Shown: positions 6,395-12,259 of the stretch, piece after piece | Position numbering within the stretch: position 1 is the stretch's first letter | Layout: each line of letters opens with the position of its first letter | From: Fulvivirga aurantia | GTDB lineage: Bacteria > Bacteroidota > Bacteroidia > Cytophagales > Cyclobacteriaceae | Direction: 5' to 3' | Length of the DNA stretch: 12,259 nt | NCBI RefSeq assembly: GCF_009711475.1 | Contig: NZ_SMMD01000866.1 | Span: 1-12,259, forward strand | Made by a program: the position numbers and the translations under genes | Notes under the pieces: model-generated | What the model was told of the DNA's origin: nothing | The model's database searches: none | What the model saw: only the letters and a program-made list of their open reading frames with translations

Positions 6395-6616
6395 CTCTTC
6401 ACTCCAATTTCCATCTTCACACCTCCAATCTCTATTTTCCGACTTCCAGCTTCGAACCTCTAACCATCAACCACCAAGTATCAACCTCCATCTTCTAACA
6501 TCTAACTCCCGACTTCTCACTCCTAACTCCCATCTTCCAACCCCCGACTTCCAACTTCCATCTTCCAACTTCTGACTTCCAACTTCTGACTCCCGACTCC
6601 CAACTCCCGTCTTCCT
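6386..6616. repeat. Degenerate heptamer tandem array, about 33 units
   Basis: The whole gap between the PP-loop stop (6394) and the meaB stop (6615) is a strict 7-nt repeat. In phase from 6421, units read ACCTCCA, ATCTCTA, TTTTCCG, ACTTCCA, GCTTCGA and so on; at 6575-6609 they read ACTTCCA, ACTTCTG, ACTCCCG, ACTCCCA, ACTCCCG. The consensus is roughly A-C-Y-T/C-C-C/T-R. The + strand is almost free of G, giving a strong pyrimidine/purine strand skew. The array supplies the final bases and stop of the PP-loop gene and reaches the stop of meaB. There is no conserved repeat-spacer structure, so it is not a CRISPR array. Degenerate heptamer arrays (STRR) are known in cyanobacteria; this one resembles them in period, not in sequence. 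Confidence 0.9.
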
Positions 6617-7601
6617 AACCTAACAACCTCCTGGCTGCCGCTTGCGGAGTGGTTCTGCCATCCCCAACCTCTTTCTCAATAGTTTTCAACTGGTCTACCA
6701 CCTCAGGTCTGTCATAAAACTGCTGCTTAAGTAAATAAGCTATCGTTTCGTGCATCCAATTGATGTTTTGTTTTTTTCTAATCGGCTCTAGCAATTGCTT
6801 TTCAGTCATATGAGCGAAGAACTTTTCGGTGAGCTCCCACACATTGTCGATGCCTTGTTTAGTAAGGGCAGAACAAGTAATTATTTTTGGAGTCCAGCCT
6901 GTGTCTGAAGGTGGAAATAGGTGCAGCGCATTTTTATATTCTATCGCAGCTTTTTTAGAAGGTTCAATATTTTCACCATCCGCTTTTGTAATAGCAATGG
7001 CATCTGCCATTTCCATAATACCTTTTTTTATGCCCTGTAGTTCATCACCTGCACCAGATAGCATCAATAGCAAAAAGAAATCCACCATACCTTTTACGGC
7101 TACTTCAGACTGGCCAACACCAACTGTTTCAATAAAAATAACATCAAAGCCAGCTGCCTCACATAACAGCATCGTTTCTCGGGTTTTGTTGGCCACGCCA
7201 CCCAGGGAAGCACCTGTTGCAGAAGGTCTGATGTAGGCCTTTGGGTTATGAGAAAGCTCTTCCATACGTGTCTTATCACCTAAAATGCTCCCGCTGGTGC
7301 GCTGGCTACTCGGATCAATGGCTAGAACAGCTAATTTTTCATCAAGCTCATTGGTGATGTACGTGCCTAATGATTCTATAAAGGTACTTTTTCCAACTCC
7401 GGGAACACCTGTGATTCCTATGCGTAAAGCATTTCCGGTTTTGGGTAAAACGCCAGTGAGTACCTTTTCTGCCAATAGCATATCGGCTTGGAGGTTGCTC
7501 TCTATGAGCGTAATTGCTTTACTTAAAATCACCATATTACCGGCCAATACACCATCGATGTACTCTTCGGCTGATAAACGTTTTCTTCTTTTGGTTTGCA
7601 T
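6615..7601 (-). CDS. meaB: Methylmalonyl-CoA mutase-associated GTPase MeaB (ArgK family)
   Basis: This 328-residue G3E GTPase protects and reloads B12-dependent methylmalonyl-CoA mutase and related mutases, gating delivery of adenosylcobalamin. In order it shows the Walker A motif GVPGVGKST (65-73), LAIDPSSQRTSGSILGDKTR (about 92-111), YIRPSATGASLGG, the switch segment IFIETVGVGQSE, LMLSGAGDELQGIKKGI, and the base-specificity motif TKAD in place of the usual NKAD. A C-terminal helical dimerisation region completes the normal length. The ATG at 7599-7601 is preferred over a TTG two codons upstream. The mutase genes are not in the window. The gene is convergent with the PP-loop gene across the heptamer array and divergent from the CHASE2 gene. 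Its presence near a B12 uptake locus is functionally coherent: imported cobalamin would be used by the mutase that it chaperones. Confidence 0.96.
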   Translation of the reverse strand: MQTKRRKRLSAEEYIDGVLAGNMVILSKAITLIESNLQADMLLAEKVLTGVLPKTGNALRIGITGVPGVGKSTFIESLGTYITNELDEKLAVLAIDPSSQRTSGSILGDKTRMEELSHNPKAYIRPSATGASLGGVANKTRETMLLCEAAGFDVIFIETVGVGQSEVAVKGMVDFFLLLMLSGAGDELQGIKKGIMEMADAIAITKADGENIEPSKKAAIEYKNALHLFPPSDTGWTPKIITCSALTKQGIDNVWELTEKFFAHMTEKQLLEPIRKKQNINWMHETIAYLLKQQFYDRPEVVDQLKTIEKEVGDGRTTPQAAARRLLG

Positions 7602-7707
7602 GAGCAACTAAAATAATAACTAGGGCATTAACAACCGGTCCATTAGCGAATTTTTATGATAATTGCTAAATTGGACAATTATGCAATTCCAAAATCCGTC
7701 TTGAAAA

Positions 7708-9030
7708 ATGGCCAAACGTAGGATTAAAACCAATATATGGGTAGATAGCATCTTTGCTACCATTTTTATATACCTCTTTATGTATATGGTGCAAAATATC
7801 TCCACTTTCAGGGTGTTTGATGCACTAGACCCTATTGGAGAGGCACTCGCAGATATGGAATTGACAGACTATGCTTTTTCAGAACTAAGAGACCCACTAC
7901 CGCCCGATACCAGTATAGTTTTAGTAAATATAGGACCACTATCTCGAGGAGGAATTGCGGAGCAAATAAGAATTATAGATCGCTACAACCCTAAAGTAAT
8001 TGGTATAGATGGTTTTTTTAAAGGGTATAAAGACGATACCCTCGGTTCTCTAAGCCTGGGCAGCGCTATTGCAGATGCAAAAAGCGATATCGTGATGGTC
8101 GCCAAGGTTGACCAATCTGATTCTGTCGCGGTCAAACATCAGGGTGAAGAAATTTATGATATATTATATGCCTCAGATAGTCTGTTTATCCAAAATGCTG
8201 AGCTGGCCATTGCCAACCTCGATACTGATGCCAGGTATCAAAGTGATGTGAAAATTTGCAGAAAATTTCCTCCGAAAAGAAAACTGACCAATGATGAAGA
8301 GTATAATGCATTTGGCGCTCAATTGGCAGAAAAAGTGAAGCCTGGAGTGACACAAAATTTATTCGACAGAGATAATGATTTTGAAACCATTAATTTCAGA
8401 GGCGATTTTGTCAATATCTATGGTGAGGATAAGTTTTCTTCACGTTTTTATGCGCTTGACTTTGATCAGGTGTTGACCGAAGACTTTGTGCCGGAGTTAT
8501 TGAAAGACAAAATCGTGTTGGTGGGCTATCTTGGAGATAACTTTCTGCACGACTCCTGGGAGGATAAATTTTTTACACCACTTAATGAGAAAATAGCCGG
8601 CAGGGCCAACCCCGATATGTACGGATTGGTGATCCATGCCAATATAACTTCTATGATCTTAAATGGTGATTATGTCGATACCTTTAGTGAAACCACAGAA
8701 AATATATTAGGAGTAATATTGTGCTTTCTCAACGTGCTGCTTTTCTCCTGGATTTATAGAAACCTGGGCACCTGGTATGATGGTACTACTAAACTTATTC
8801 AGGTGGTTGAGGTTTTACTCATCTTACTTTTAATCATTTACATATTCTCATGGAAGAGTTTTAAGCTCGAGCTGACTATCGGTTTGTTTGCAGTAGCTCT
8901 GGCTGGAGATTTATTGGAAGTGTATTATGGCGTTATTAAAAATATCTTTAGCAAAAAGAATCTTTCTAAAGTTGCTAACTTAGGTCGCAAGAAATCTCGT
9001 TCTAAGCACAAAATGACGGCAAAATCTTAA
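7708..9030 (+). CDS. CHASE2-domain membrane protein without an output domain
   Basis: This 440-residue protein has one N-terminal membrane helix (about 12-31), a large extracytoplasmic CHASE2 domain (about 34-325), and three C-terminal membrane helices (about 332-350, 363-381 and 387-408), followed by a short, very basic tail rich in Lys and Arg. CHASE2 features include FRVFDAL, VLVNIGPLSRGGIAEQIRII with PKVIGIDGFF, KIVLVGYLGDNF with a following Asp and TP-like FFTPL, and GLVIHANITSMIL. CHASE2 normally senses a periplasmic signal for a kinase or adenylate/guanylate cyclase, but here no catalytic domain follows. It probably works through a partner; the exported protein encoded 104 bp downstream is a natural candidate. 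The ATG at 7708 starts the short basic N-terminus before the first membrane helix. Confidence 0.85.
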   Translation: MAKRRIKTNIWVDSIFATIFIYLFMYMVQNISTFRVFDALDPIGEALADMELTDYAFSELRDPLPPDTSIVLVNIGPLSRGGIAEQIRIIDRYNPKVIGIDGFFKGYKDDTLGSLSLGSAIADAKSDIVMVAKVDQSDSVAVKHQGEEIYDILYASDSLFIQNAELAIANLDTDARYQSDVKICRKFPPKRKLTNDEEYNAFGAQLAEKVKPGVTQNLFDRDNDFETINFRGDFVNIYGEDKFSSRFYALDFDQVLTEDFVPELLKDKIVLVGYLGDNFLHDSWEDKFFTPLNEKIAGRANPDMYGLVIHANITSMILNGDYVDTFSETTENILGVILCFLNVLLFSWIYRNLGTWYDGTTKLIQVVEVLLILLLIIYIFSWKSFKLELTIGLFAVALAGDLLEVYYGVIKNIFSKKNLSKVANLGRKKSRSKHKMTAKS

Positions 9031-9095
9031 AAAAAAAGAAACCAGCTGTTTACCATTATCGTACTTGTAGTATAAAAGGGTGTATATAAAAAATA

Positions 9096-9113
9096 TTATT
9101 GAATATCAAAATT
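9096..9113. repeat. Left arm of an exact 18-bp inverted repeat around the FecR-like gene
   Basis: TTATTGAATATCAAAATT lies 21 bp before the ATG of the FecR-like gene. It is the exact reverse complement of 10032-10049, just after that gene's stop. Each arm itself contains a short dyad, TTGA-ATA-TCAA, which could be a protein-binding site. Confidence 0.9.
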
Positions 9114-9134
9114 ATTTAATTTAAAAACCAAATC

Positions 9135-10028
9135 ATGAAAAGTAATTTATCAATTTTAGCGCTCCTCCTGATAATATCATGCAGCGTGTCTTTTGGTCAA
9201 GGGTATACTTTTAAAGTATTGGCCAACAAGGGTGAGAATAAAGTGAAGTCGGGCGCTGAATGGAAGCCACTTAAAACAGGTGCTTCTTTGAATGAAACGG
9301 ATGAACTAAGCATTTCTGATAATGCCTACTTAGGACTAGTTCATTCTACAGGGAAAACGATGGAATTGAAAGCTGCAGGAAATCACAAAGTATCTGAATT
9401 GGCCGCAAAGGTAAATACCAACGGCTCTAGCGTGGCTAGTAAATATGCAGACTTTGTATTGAGTAAAATGTCAGCAGAAGGTAAGAAAAACAGACTTAGC
9501 GCTACTGGGGCAGTTCATAGAGGAAGCAATGATGCAATCACAGTGTTCATGCCTAGTTCTGCAGGTGTATATAACAAGGAAGCGATCATCAGATGGGATT
9601 CATTAGAAGGAAATGCTACCTATGTAGTTACCTTAAATAACATGTTTGGTGATGAGCTACTTAAAATGGAAACCACTGACCCGCATGTGAAAATAGATTT
9701 AGCAGATGATAAAATTGCTAAAGAAAATGTAGTGTTATTGTCAGTAGCTTCAAAAGAAGATGAGTCTGTTAAATCAAGTACTCATGCGCTTAAAAAATTA
9801 CCTGAGTCAGATGTAAGTAAAGTAAAAACAACCTTGAGTGAGTTGATGTCTGATGTAGATGAGCAAACAGCATTAAATAAGTACATACTGGCAGGTTTTT
9901 ATGAAGAGAATAACCTATTAGTTGATGCGCTTACAAGCTACGAGCAAGCAATAAGCCTTGCGCCAGAAGTAGAGAGTTATAAAGAAGCCTACGTAGAATT
10001 TCTCTTGAGAAATCGATTGGGCGAATAG
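9135..10028 (+). CDS. Exported FecR-like / TPR-like protein, partner of the CHASE2 protein
   Basis: This is a 297-residue exported protein. The signal sequence ends either at a possible lipobox (IISC, Cys 16) or at a signal-peptidase I site near SFGQ (20-22); sequence alone does not decide. Residues 27-92 (VLANKGENKVKSGAEW, LKTGASLNETDELSI, YLGLVHSTGKTMEL) resemble a FecR-type beta domain, which elsewhere binds or senses surface ligands. Residues 135-190 look like a second beta-rich domain (IIRWDSLEGNATYVVTL). The C-terminal part (LNKYILAGFYEENN, LVDALTSYEQAISLAPEVES) resembles one or two TPR helices. It follows the CHASE2 gene by 104 bp on the same strand and ends at a strong terminator, so the pair may form a unit. 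The exact function is unknown. The gene is bracketed by an exact 18-bp inverted repeat. Confidence 0.7.
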   Translation: MKSNLSILALLLIISCSVSFGQGYTFKVLANKGENKVKSGAEWKPLKTGASLNETDELSISDNAYLGLVHSTGKTMELKAAGNHKVSELAAKVNTNGSSVASKYADFVLSKMSAEGKKNRLSATGAVHRGSNDAITVFMPSSAGVYNKEAIIRWDSLEGNATYVVTLNNMFGDELLKMETTDPHVKIDLADDKIAKENVVLLSVASKEDESVKSSTHALKKLPESDVSKVKTTLSELMSDVDEQTALNKYILAGFYEENNLLVDALTSYEQAISLAPEVESYKEAYVEFLLRNRLGE

Positions 10029-10031
10029 TCA

Positions 10032-10049
10032 AATTTTGATATTCAATAA
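10032..10049. repeat. Right arm of the 18-bp inverted repeat
   Basis: AATTTTGATATTCAATAA begins 3 bp after the stop of the FecR-like gene and is the exact reverse complement of 9096-9113. It abuts the terminator stem, sharing two A residues with it. Confidence 0.9.
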
Positions 10050-10078
10050 AAAAGCCGCTTTTGAAGCGGCTTTTTTTG
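10048..10078. terminator. Bidirectional intrinsic terminator between convergent genes
   Basis: A 13-bp stem (10048-10060 with 10064-10076) has the GC-rich core GCCGCTT/AAGCGGC and a 3-nt loop, flanked by A and T runs. It therefore works as a rho-independent terminator for the FecR-like gene on the + strand and the small heat-shock gene on the - strand. Confidence 0.95.
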
Positions 10079-10099
10079 TTACTCACCAAATCTAAACTT

Positions 10100-10516
10100 C
10101 TACTTTACTTTAATAGTAGCCTTATTTACTTTCTTCTCGATAAGCGGAAGTGTAACTTTTAGAATGCCATTGGTATAGCTGGCATCAATTTTTTCTTTGT
10201 TTATCTCGTCTGTGAGATTAAAAGTTCTCGAAAATTTACCGAAATCAGATTCTCTCTTTATGTAGCTCACTCCTTCTTTGTCTTCAAGCTTTCTCTCACC
10301 AGAAATGGTAAGTCTGTTTTCGTTTAAATCAATGCTAAAGTCTTCTTTTTCTAAACCGGGAGCCACAATATGTAGCTGCATTTCTTTTTCACTCTTAGTA
10401 ATGTCTACATCAGGAGTAAATGAGTTGGCATTAGTTTCTTTTAATGCATTTTCTAATAGGTCACCAAATGTACCTGGAACGAAATTGCTTAGCGGATTAT
10501 ATCTTACTAGTGTCAT
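10100..10516 (-). CDS. Small heat-shock protein, Hsp20/alpha-crystallin family
   Basis: This 138-residue ATP-independent chaperone binds unfolding proteins under stress and holds them for refolding by DnaK. After a short N-terminal arm (MTLVRYNPLSNF), the alpha-crystallin domain spans about residues 33-137: FTPDVDITKSEKEMQLHIVAPGL, FSIDLNENRLTISGERK, and SYIKRESDFGKFSRTFNL, closing with the conserved Gly-Ile-Leu-x-Val-x-Leu strand (GILKVTLPL, about 117-125). The usual C-terminal Ile-x-Ile tail is present in the form TIKVK without an extension. The ATG at 10514-10516 is the natural start. The gene is divergent from the NRAMP-like transporter, with 263 bp between them that hold the probable regulatory repeats. 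Confidence 0.95.
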   Translation of the reverse strand: MTLVRYNPLSNFVPGTFGDLLENALKETNANSFTPDVDITKSEKEMQLHIVAPGLEKEDFSIDLNENRLTISGERKLEDKEGVSYIKRESDFGKFSRTFNLTDEINKEKIDASYTNGILKVTLPLIEKKVNKATIKVK

Positions 10517-10567
10517 AATATTTTAGGTTTTTGTTTTTAATATTTTGTTCGTTTGATTCTCTATGTA

Positions 10568-10582
10568 TCAAAACTGTACCAA
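10568..10582 (-). promoter_or_regulatory. Sigma54-like -24/-12 element upstream of the hsp20 gene
   Basis: On the minus strand this reads TTGGTACAGTTTTGA, close to the sigma54 consensus TTGGCACGNNNNTTGCA, but with a spacing one base short and GA in place of GC at -12. It lies about 51 bp upstream of the hsp20 ATG, a reasonable distance. The promoter call is tentative. Confidence 0.35.
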
Positions 10583-10614
10583 CTGTAAATTTCACATCCC
10601 CTCGCACTAAAACA

Positions 10615-10668
10615 AGACAAAATGACATATAATGCATTTAATGATTGTCAAAATTAGACAAAATGACA
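10615..10668. promoter_or_regulatory. Two exact 13-bp repeats (candidate activator sites) upstream of hsp20
   Basis: AGACAAAATGACA occurs at 10615-10627 and again at 10656-10668, 41 bp apart, about four helical turns. Between them, TTGTC (10645-10649) and GACAA (10657-10661) add an inverted pair. On the minus strand the motif reads TGTCATTTTGTCT. The sites lie 33 to 100 bp upstream of the sigma54-like element, consistent with enhancer-type activator sites; they could also control the divergent transporter. The regulator is unknown. Confidence 0.55.
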
Positions 10669-10779
10669 GCATATAAGATGAAATATTGACTTATAGATTG
10701 CTTTTAGAATCCGATGCTCGTGTAAATTTTTAACAGAGTTGAACCTGTTTTTATATATTTATGGGTCAAGCTAAAAACT

Positions 10780-12021
10780 ATGAATGATAAGCTAAAGAAT
10801 TTTATAAAAGCTCTCGGGCCGGGGATCGTCTTTGCTGGTATGTGTATTGGCGTTTCGCATCTGGTACAATCGACCAGGGCAGGAGCTGAATATGGATTTT
10901 TACTTTTAGGAGCTGTAGTAGCAGCTAATTTATTCAAGTACCCATTTTTCGAATTCTCTTCAAGGTATACTGGCGCCACTGGCTTGAGTATATTAGATGG
11001 TTATGCTAAAGTTGGCAAATGGATCTTGTGGGTATATGGTATAATGACTTTTGTTACCATGTTTATTGTGACAGCTGCTGTAACGTTTGTTGCAGCCGGC
11101 CTCTTAGGCAATCTTCTTGGTCTTGAGTACAGCACCGATTGGTGGGCTGTAATTATACTTATAACCTGCGTTATTATACTGGCTAGCGGTAGATACGGAG
11201 CTTTAGATAGTTTATTAAAAATTGTAAGTGCTGTATTGCTCTTATCTACAATTGTAGCATTTGTGGCTGCGGTTATCAATGGTAGACCACCAGCTGCAGA
11301 GGGGTTTGTGCCGAAGGAGGTATTAAATAGCTCGGGTATAATTTTTCTCATTGCTCTTATGGGTTGGATGCCAACTGCTGTAGACATGTCAACCTGGACG
11401 GGATTATGGGCAGAAGCCAGAGTAAAGCAGACTAAGTATAAGCCTACTATGCGAGAAACGCTCCTTGATTTTAATATTGGTTATATATTCACCGCATTCC
11501 TTGCCTGTATATTTCTATCGCTCGGTGCTCTGGTCATGTATGGCTCTGGTATGGAGCTTTCTAATAGCTCTTCAGCATTTGCTGGCCAAATCATAAGCAT
11601 GTACACGGCATCGATTGGTGAGTGGACCTATTTGATAATAGCAGCAGCTGCTTTTAGTACTATGTTTAGTACCACAATCACAGTTTTAGATGGTTATGGA
11701 CGTACTATGTCTAGAATTACAAAGCTGTTAAGAGGGCGTGAGCCCAGATATAATTATTTCTTATGGATATTGCTAACCGGTGTTGGTGGTTATCTGGTTA
11801 TTTCCCAGTTTTTAAACAATCTGAAAAGTCTGGTAGACTTAGCTACTATAGTTTCTTTTGTGATTGCACCGCTGGCGGCATTTTTAAATTATAAAGTGAT
11901 CTTTTCTAAAGAAATAAGTTTGGAGTATAGACCAAAAAAGTGGCTTAAATGGCTAGCAATAGCAGGTTTAGTCTTTTTGTGTTCGTTTACTTTGGTGTAT
12001 TTTTATATAATGATGATCTAG
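10780..12021 (+). CDS. NRAMP-superfamily transporter with non-canonical metal site
   Basis: This 413-residue, polytopic inner-membrane protein (about 11 membrane helices) belongs to the NRAMP (SLC11) superfamily, whose members import divalent metals with protons. TM1 has GPGIVFAG (residues 13-20) and the following RAGAEYGF, as in NRAMP, but the metal-binding DPGN of TM1 is replaced by GVSH (24-27, bases 10849-10860). In TM6 the usual MPH is MPT (197-199, bases 11368-11376). Two canonical ligands (Asp and Asn in TM1) and the TM6 His are therefore absent, so Mn2+/Fe2+ transport should not be assumed. Similar divergent NRAMP relatives, including magnesium-transporting ones, are known. The ATG at 10780 is natural. 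The gene diverges from hsp20, and no clear promoter or metal-regulator site is visible. Confidence 0.88.
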   Translation: MNDKLKNFIKALGPGIVFAGMCIGVSHLVQSTRAGAEYGFLLLGAVVAANLFKYPFFEFSSRYTGATGLSILDGYAKVGKWILWVYGIMTFVTMFIVTAAVTFVAAGLLGNLLGLEYSTDWWAVIILITCVIILASGRYGALDSLLKIVSAVLLLSTIVAFVAAVINGRPPAAEGFVPKEVLNSSGIIFLIALMGWMPTAVDMSTWTGLWAEARVKQTKYKPTMRETLLDFNIGYIFTAFLACIFLSLGALVMYGSGMELSNSSSAFAGQIISMYTASIGEWTYLIIAAAAFSTMFSTTITVLDGYGRTMSRITKLLRGREPRYNYFLWILLTGVGGYLVISQFLNNLKSLVDLATIVSFVIAPLAAFLNYKVIFSKEISLEYRPKKWLKWLAIAGLVFLCSFTLVYFYIMMI

Positions 12022-12091
12022 TATTTGATCATGCAGAAAAAACAAATAAAAAAATTTGAAATTAAGTATTGCATAATTAAATCCGAACCTC

Positions 12092-12099
12092 TAATATTG
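12092..12099 (+). promoter_or_regulatory. Candidate -7 box of the tRNA-Asn gene
   Basis: TAATATTG is one mismatch from TAnnTTTG, and a TTG lies 23 bp upstream (12069-12071), near the -33 position. Transcription would start about 70 nt before the tRNA. This is a low-confidence assignment by pattern only. Confidence 0.3.
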
Positions 12100-12173
12100 C
12101 ATTCCATTTGAGACAAACACCTCGGATGATCACCGCAGAAAGTGTAGTGAAGATAAAAAATAAGACATTATTT

Positions 12174-12247
12174 TCCCCTTTAGCTCAGTTGGTTAGAGCG
12201 GCTGACTGTTAATCAGTAGGTCCTTGGTTCGAGTCCAAGAAGGGGAG
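12174..12247 (+). tRNA. tRNA-Asn (anticodon GTT)
   Basis: The 74-nt gene folds into a full cloverleaf. The acceptor stem is TCCCCTT (12174-12180) with AAGGGGA (12240-12246). The D arm is GCTC/GAGC. The anticodon stem is GCTGA/TCAGT with loop CTGTTAA, giving anticodon GTT at 12208-12210, and the T arm is CTTGG/CCAAG with loop TTCGAGT. The discriminator is G at 12247, and CCA is not encoded. It reads Asn codons AAC and AAU. A tRNA 3' end can serve as an integration site, but the window ends too soon to judge. Confidence 0.98.
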
Positions 12248-12259
12248 CAAAACCCATCC

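Noticed and set aside
6386..6616. CRISPR array
   Set aside because: Units are 7 nt with no spacers, and no cas genes are present.
6829..7611. Two plus-strand ORFs opposite meaB
   Set aside because: They are antisense readings of a clear, full-length MeaB and show no protein family pattern.
10597..10610. CIRCE element upstream of hsp20
   Set aside because: CTCGCACTAAAAC resembles part of one CIRCE half-site but the second half and the 9-nt spacing are missing.
10278..11387. Antisense ORFs at 10278-10526 (+), 10704-10979 (-) and 11001-11387 (-)
   Set aside because: They overlap well-supported genes (Hsp20 or the NRAMP-like carrier) in the opposite strand and contain no recognisable domain.
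12174..12259. Genomic island boundary at the tRNA-Asn
   Set aside because: A tRNA can be an attachment site, but no integrase, direct repeat of its 3' end or foreign gene is visible before the window ends.

Overview
The window looks like chromosomal DNA of a marine or soil Bacteroidota, probably order Cytophagales. The evidence is a SusC-type Gram-negative outer-membrane receptor, lipoproteins with Bacteroidota-style signals (Cys followed by SDDD), a TAnnTTTG-type -7 promoter box, weak Shine-Dalgarno sequences, moderate-to-low GC, and families typical of that phylum (DUF5522, BtuG-like propeller, free-standing four-helix-bundle protein). The assignment is inferred from gene content, not from a search.

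Left part (1-4672): a vitamin B12 uptake locus. A BtuF-like substrate-binding lipoprotein (minus strand) diverges from a cobalamin riboswitch that leads into a BtuB-like TonB-dependent receptor and, 6 bp later, a surface lipoprotein resembling the BtuG beta-propeller. BtuG would capture corrinoid at the cell surface, BtuB would bring it across the outer membrane, and BtuF would deliver it to an inner-membrane ABC importer whose BtuC/BtuD are not in the window.

Middle part (4722-7601): a 54-residue Cys-rich DUF5522 protein missing from a simple long-ORF list, overlapping a hotdog acyl-CoA thioesterase; a four-helix-bundle protein of the 23S-intervening-sequence family bounded by A/T-rich degenerate repeats; a Dph6-like PP-loop ATPase that has only a TTG start, supplied by that repeat; a roughly 230-bp degenerate heptamer array filling the gap between two convergent genes; and MeaB, the GTPase chaperone of B12-dependent methylmalonyl-CoA mutase. 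MeaB and possibly the PP-loop ATPase extend the B12 theme from uptake to use.

Right part (7708-12259): a CHASE2 membrane sensor with no output domain, followed by an exported FecR-like/TPR-like protein whose gene is bracketed by an exact 18-bp inverted repeat; a bidirectional hairpin terminator; a small heat-shock protein (minus strand) behind a promoter region with a 13-bp repeat and a sigma54-like element; a divergent NRAMP-superfamily transporter that lacks the canonical metal-binding DPGN and MPH motifs; and a complete tRNA-Asn(GTT).

The most unusual material is between genes: short-period degenerate repeats of three different periods (9, 8 and 7 nt) that abut or overlap start and stop codons, the 18-bp inverted repeat, and the dyad in the shared btuF/btuB promoter region. 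I see no CRISPR array, phage, transposase, restriction or toxin-antitoxin system.
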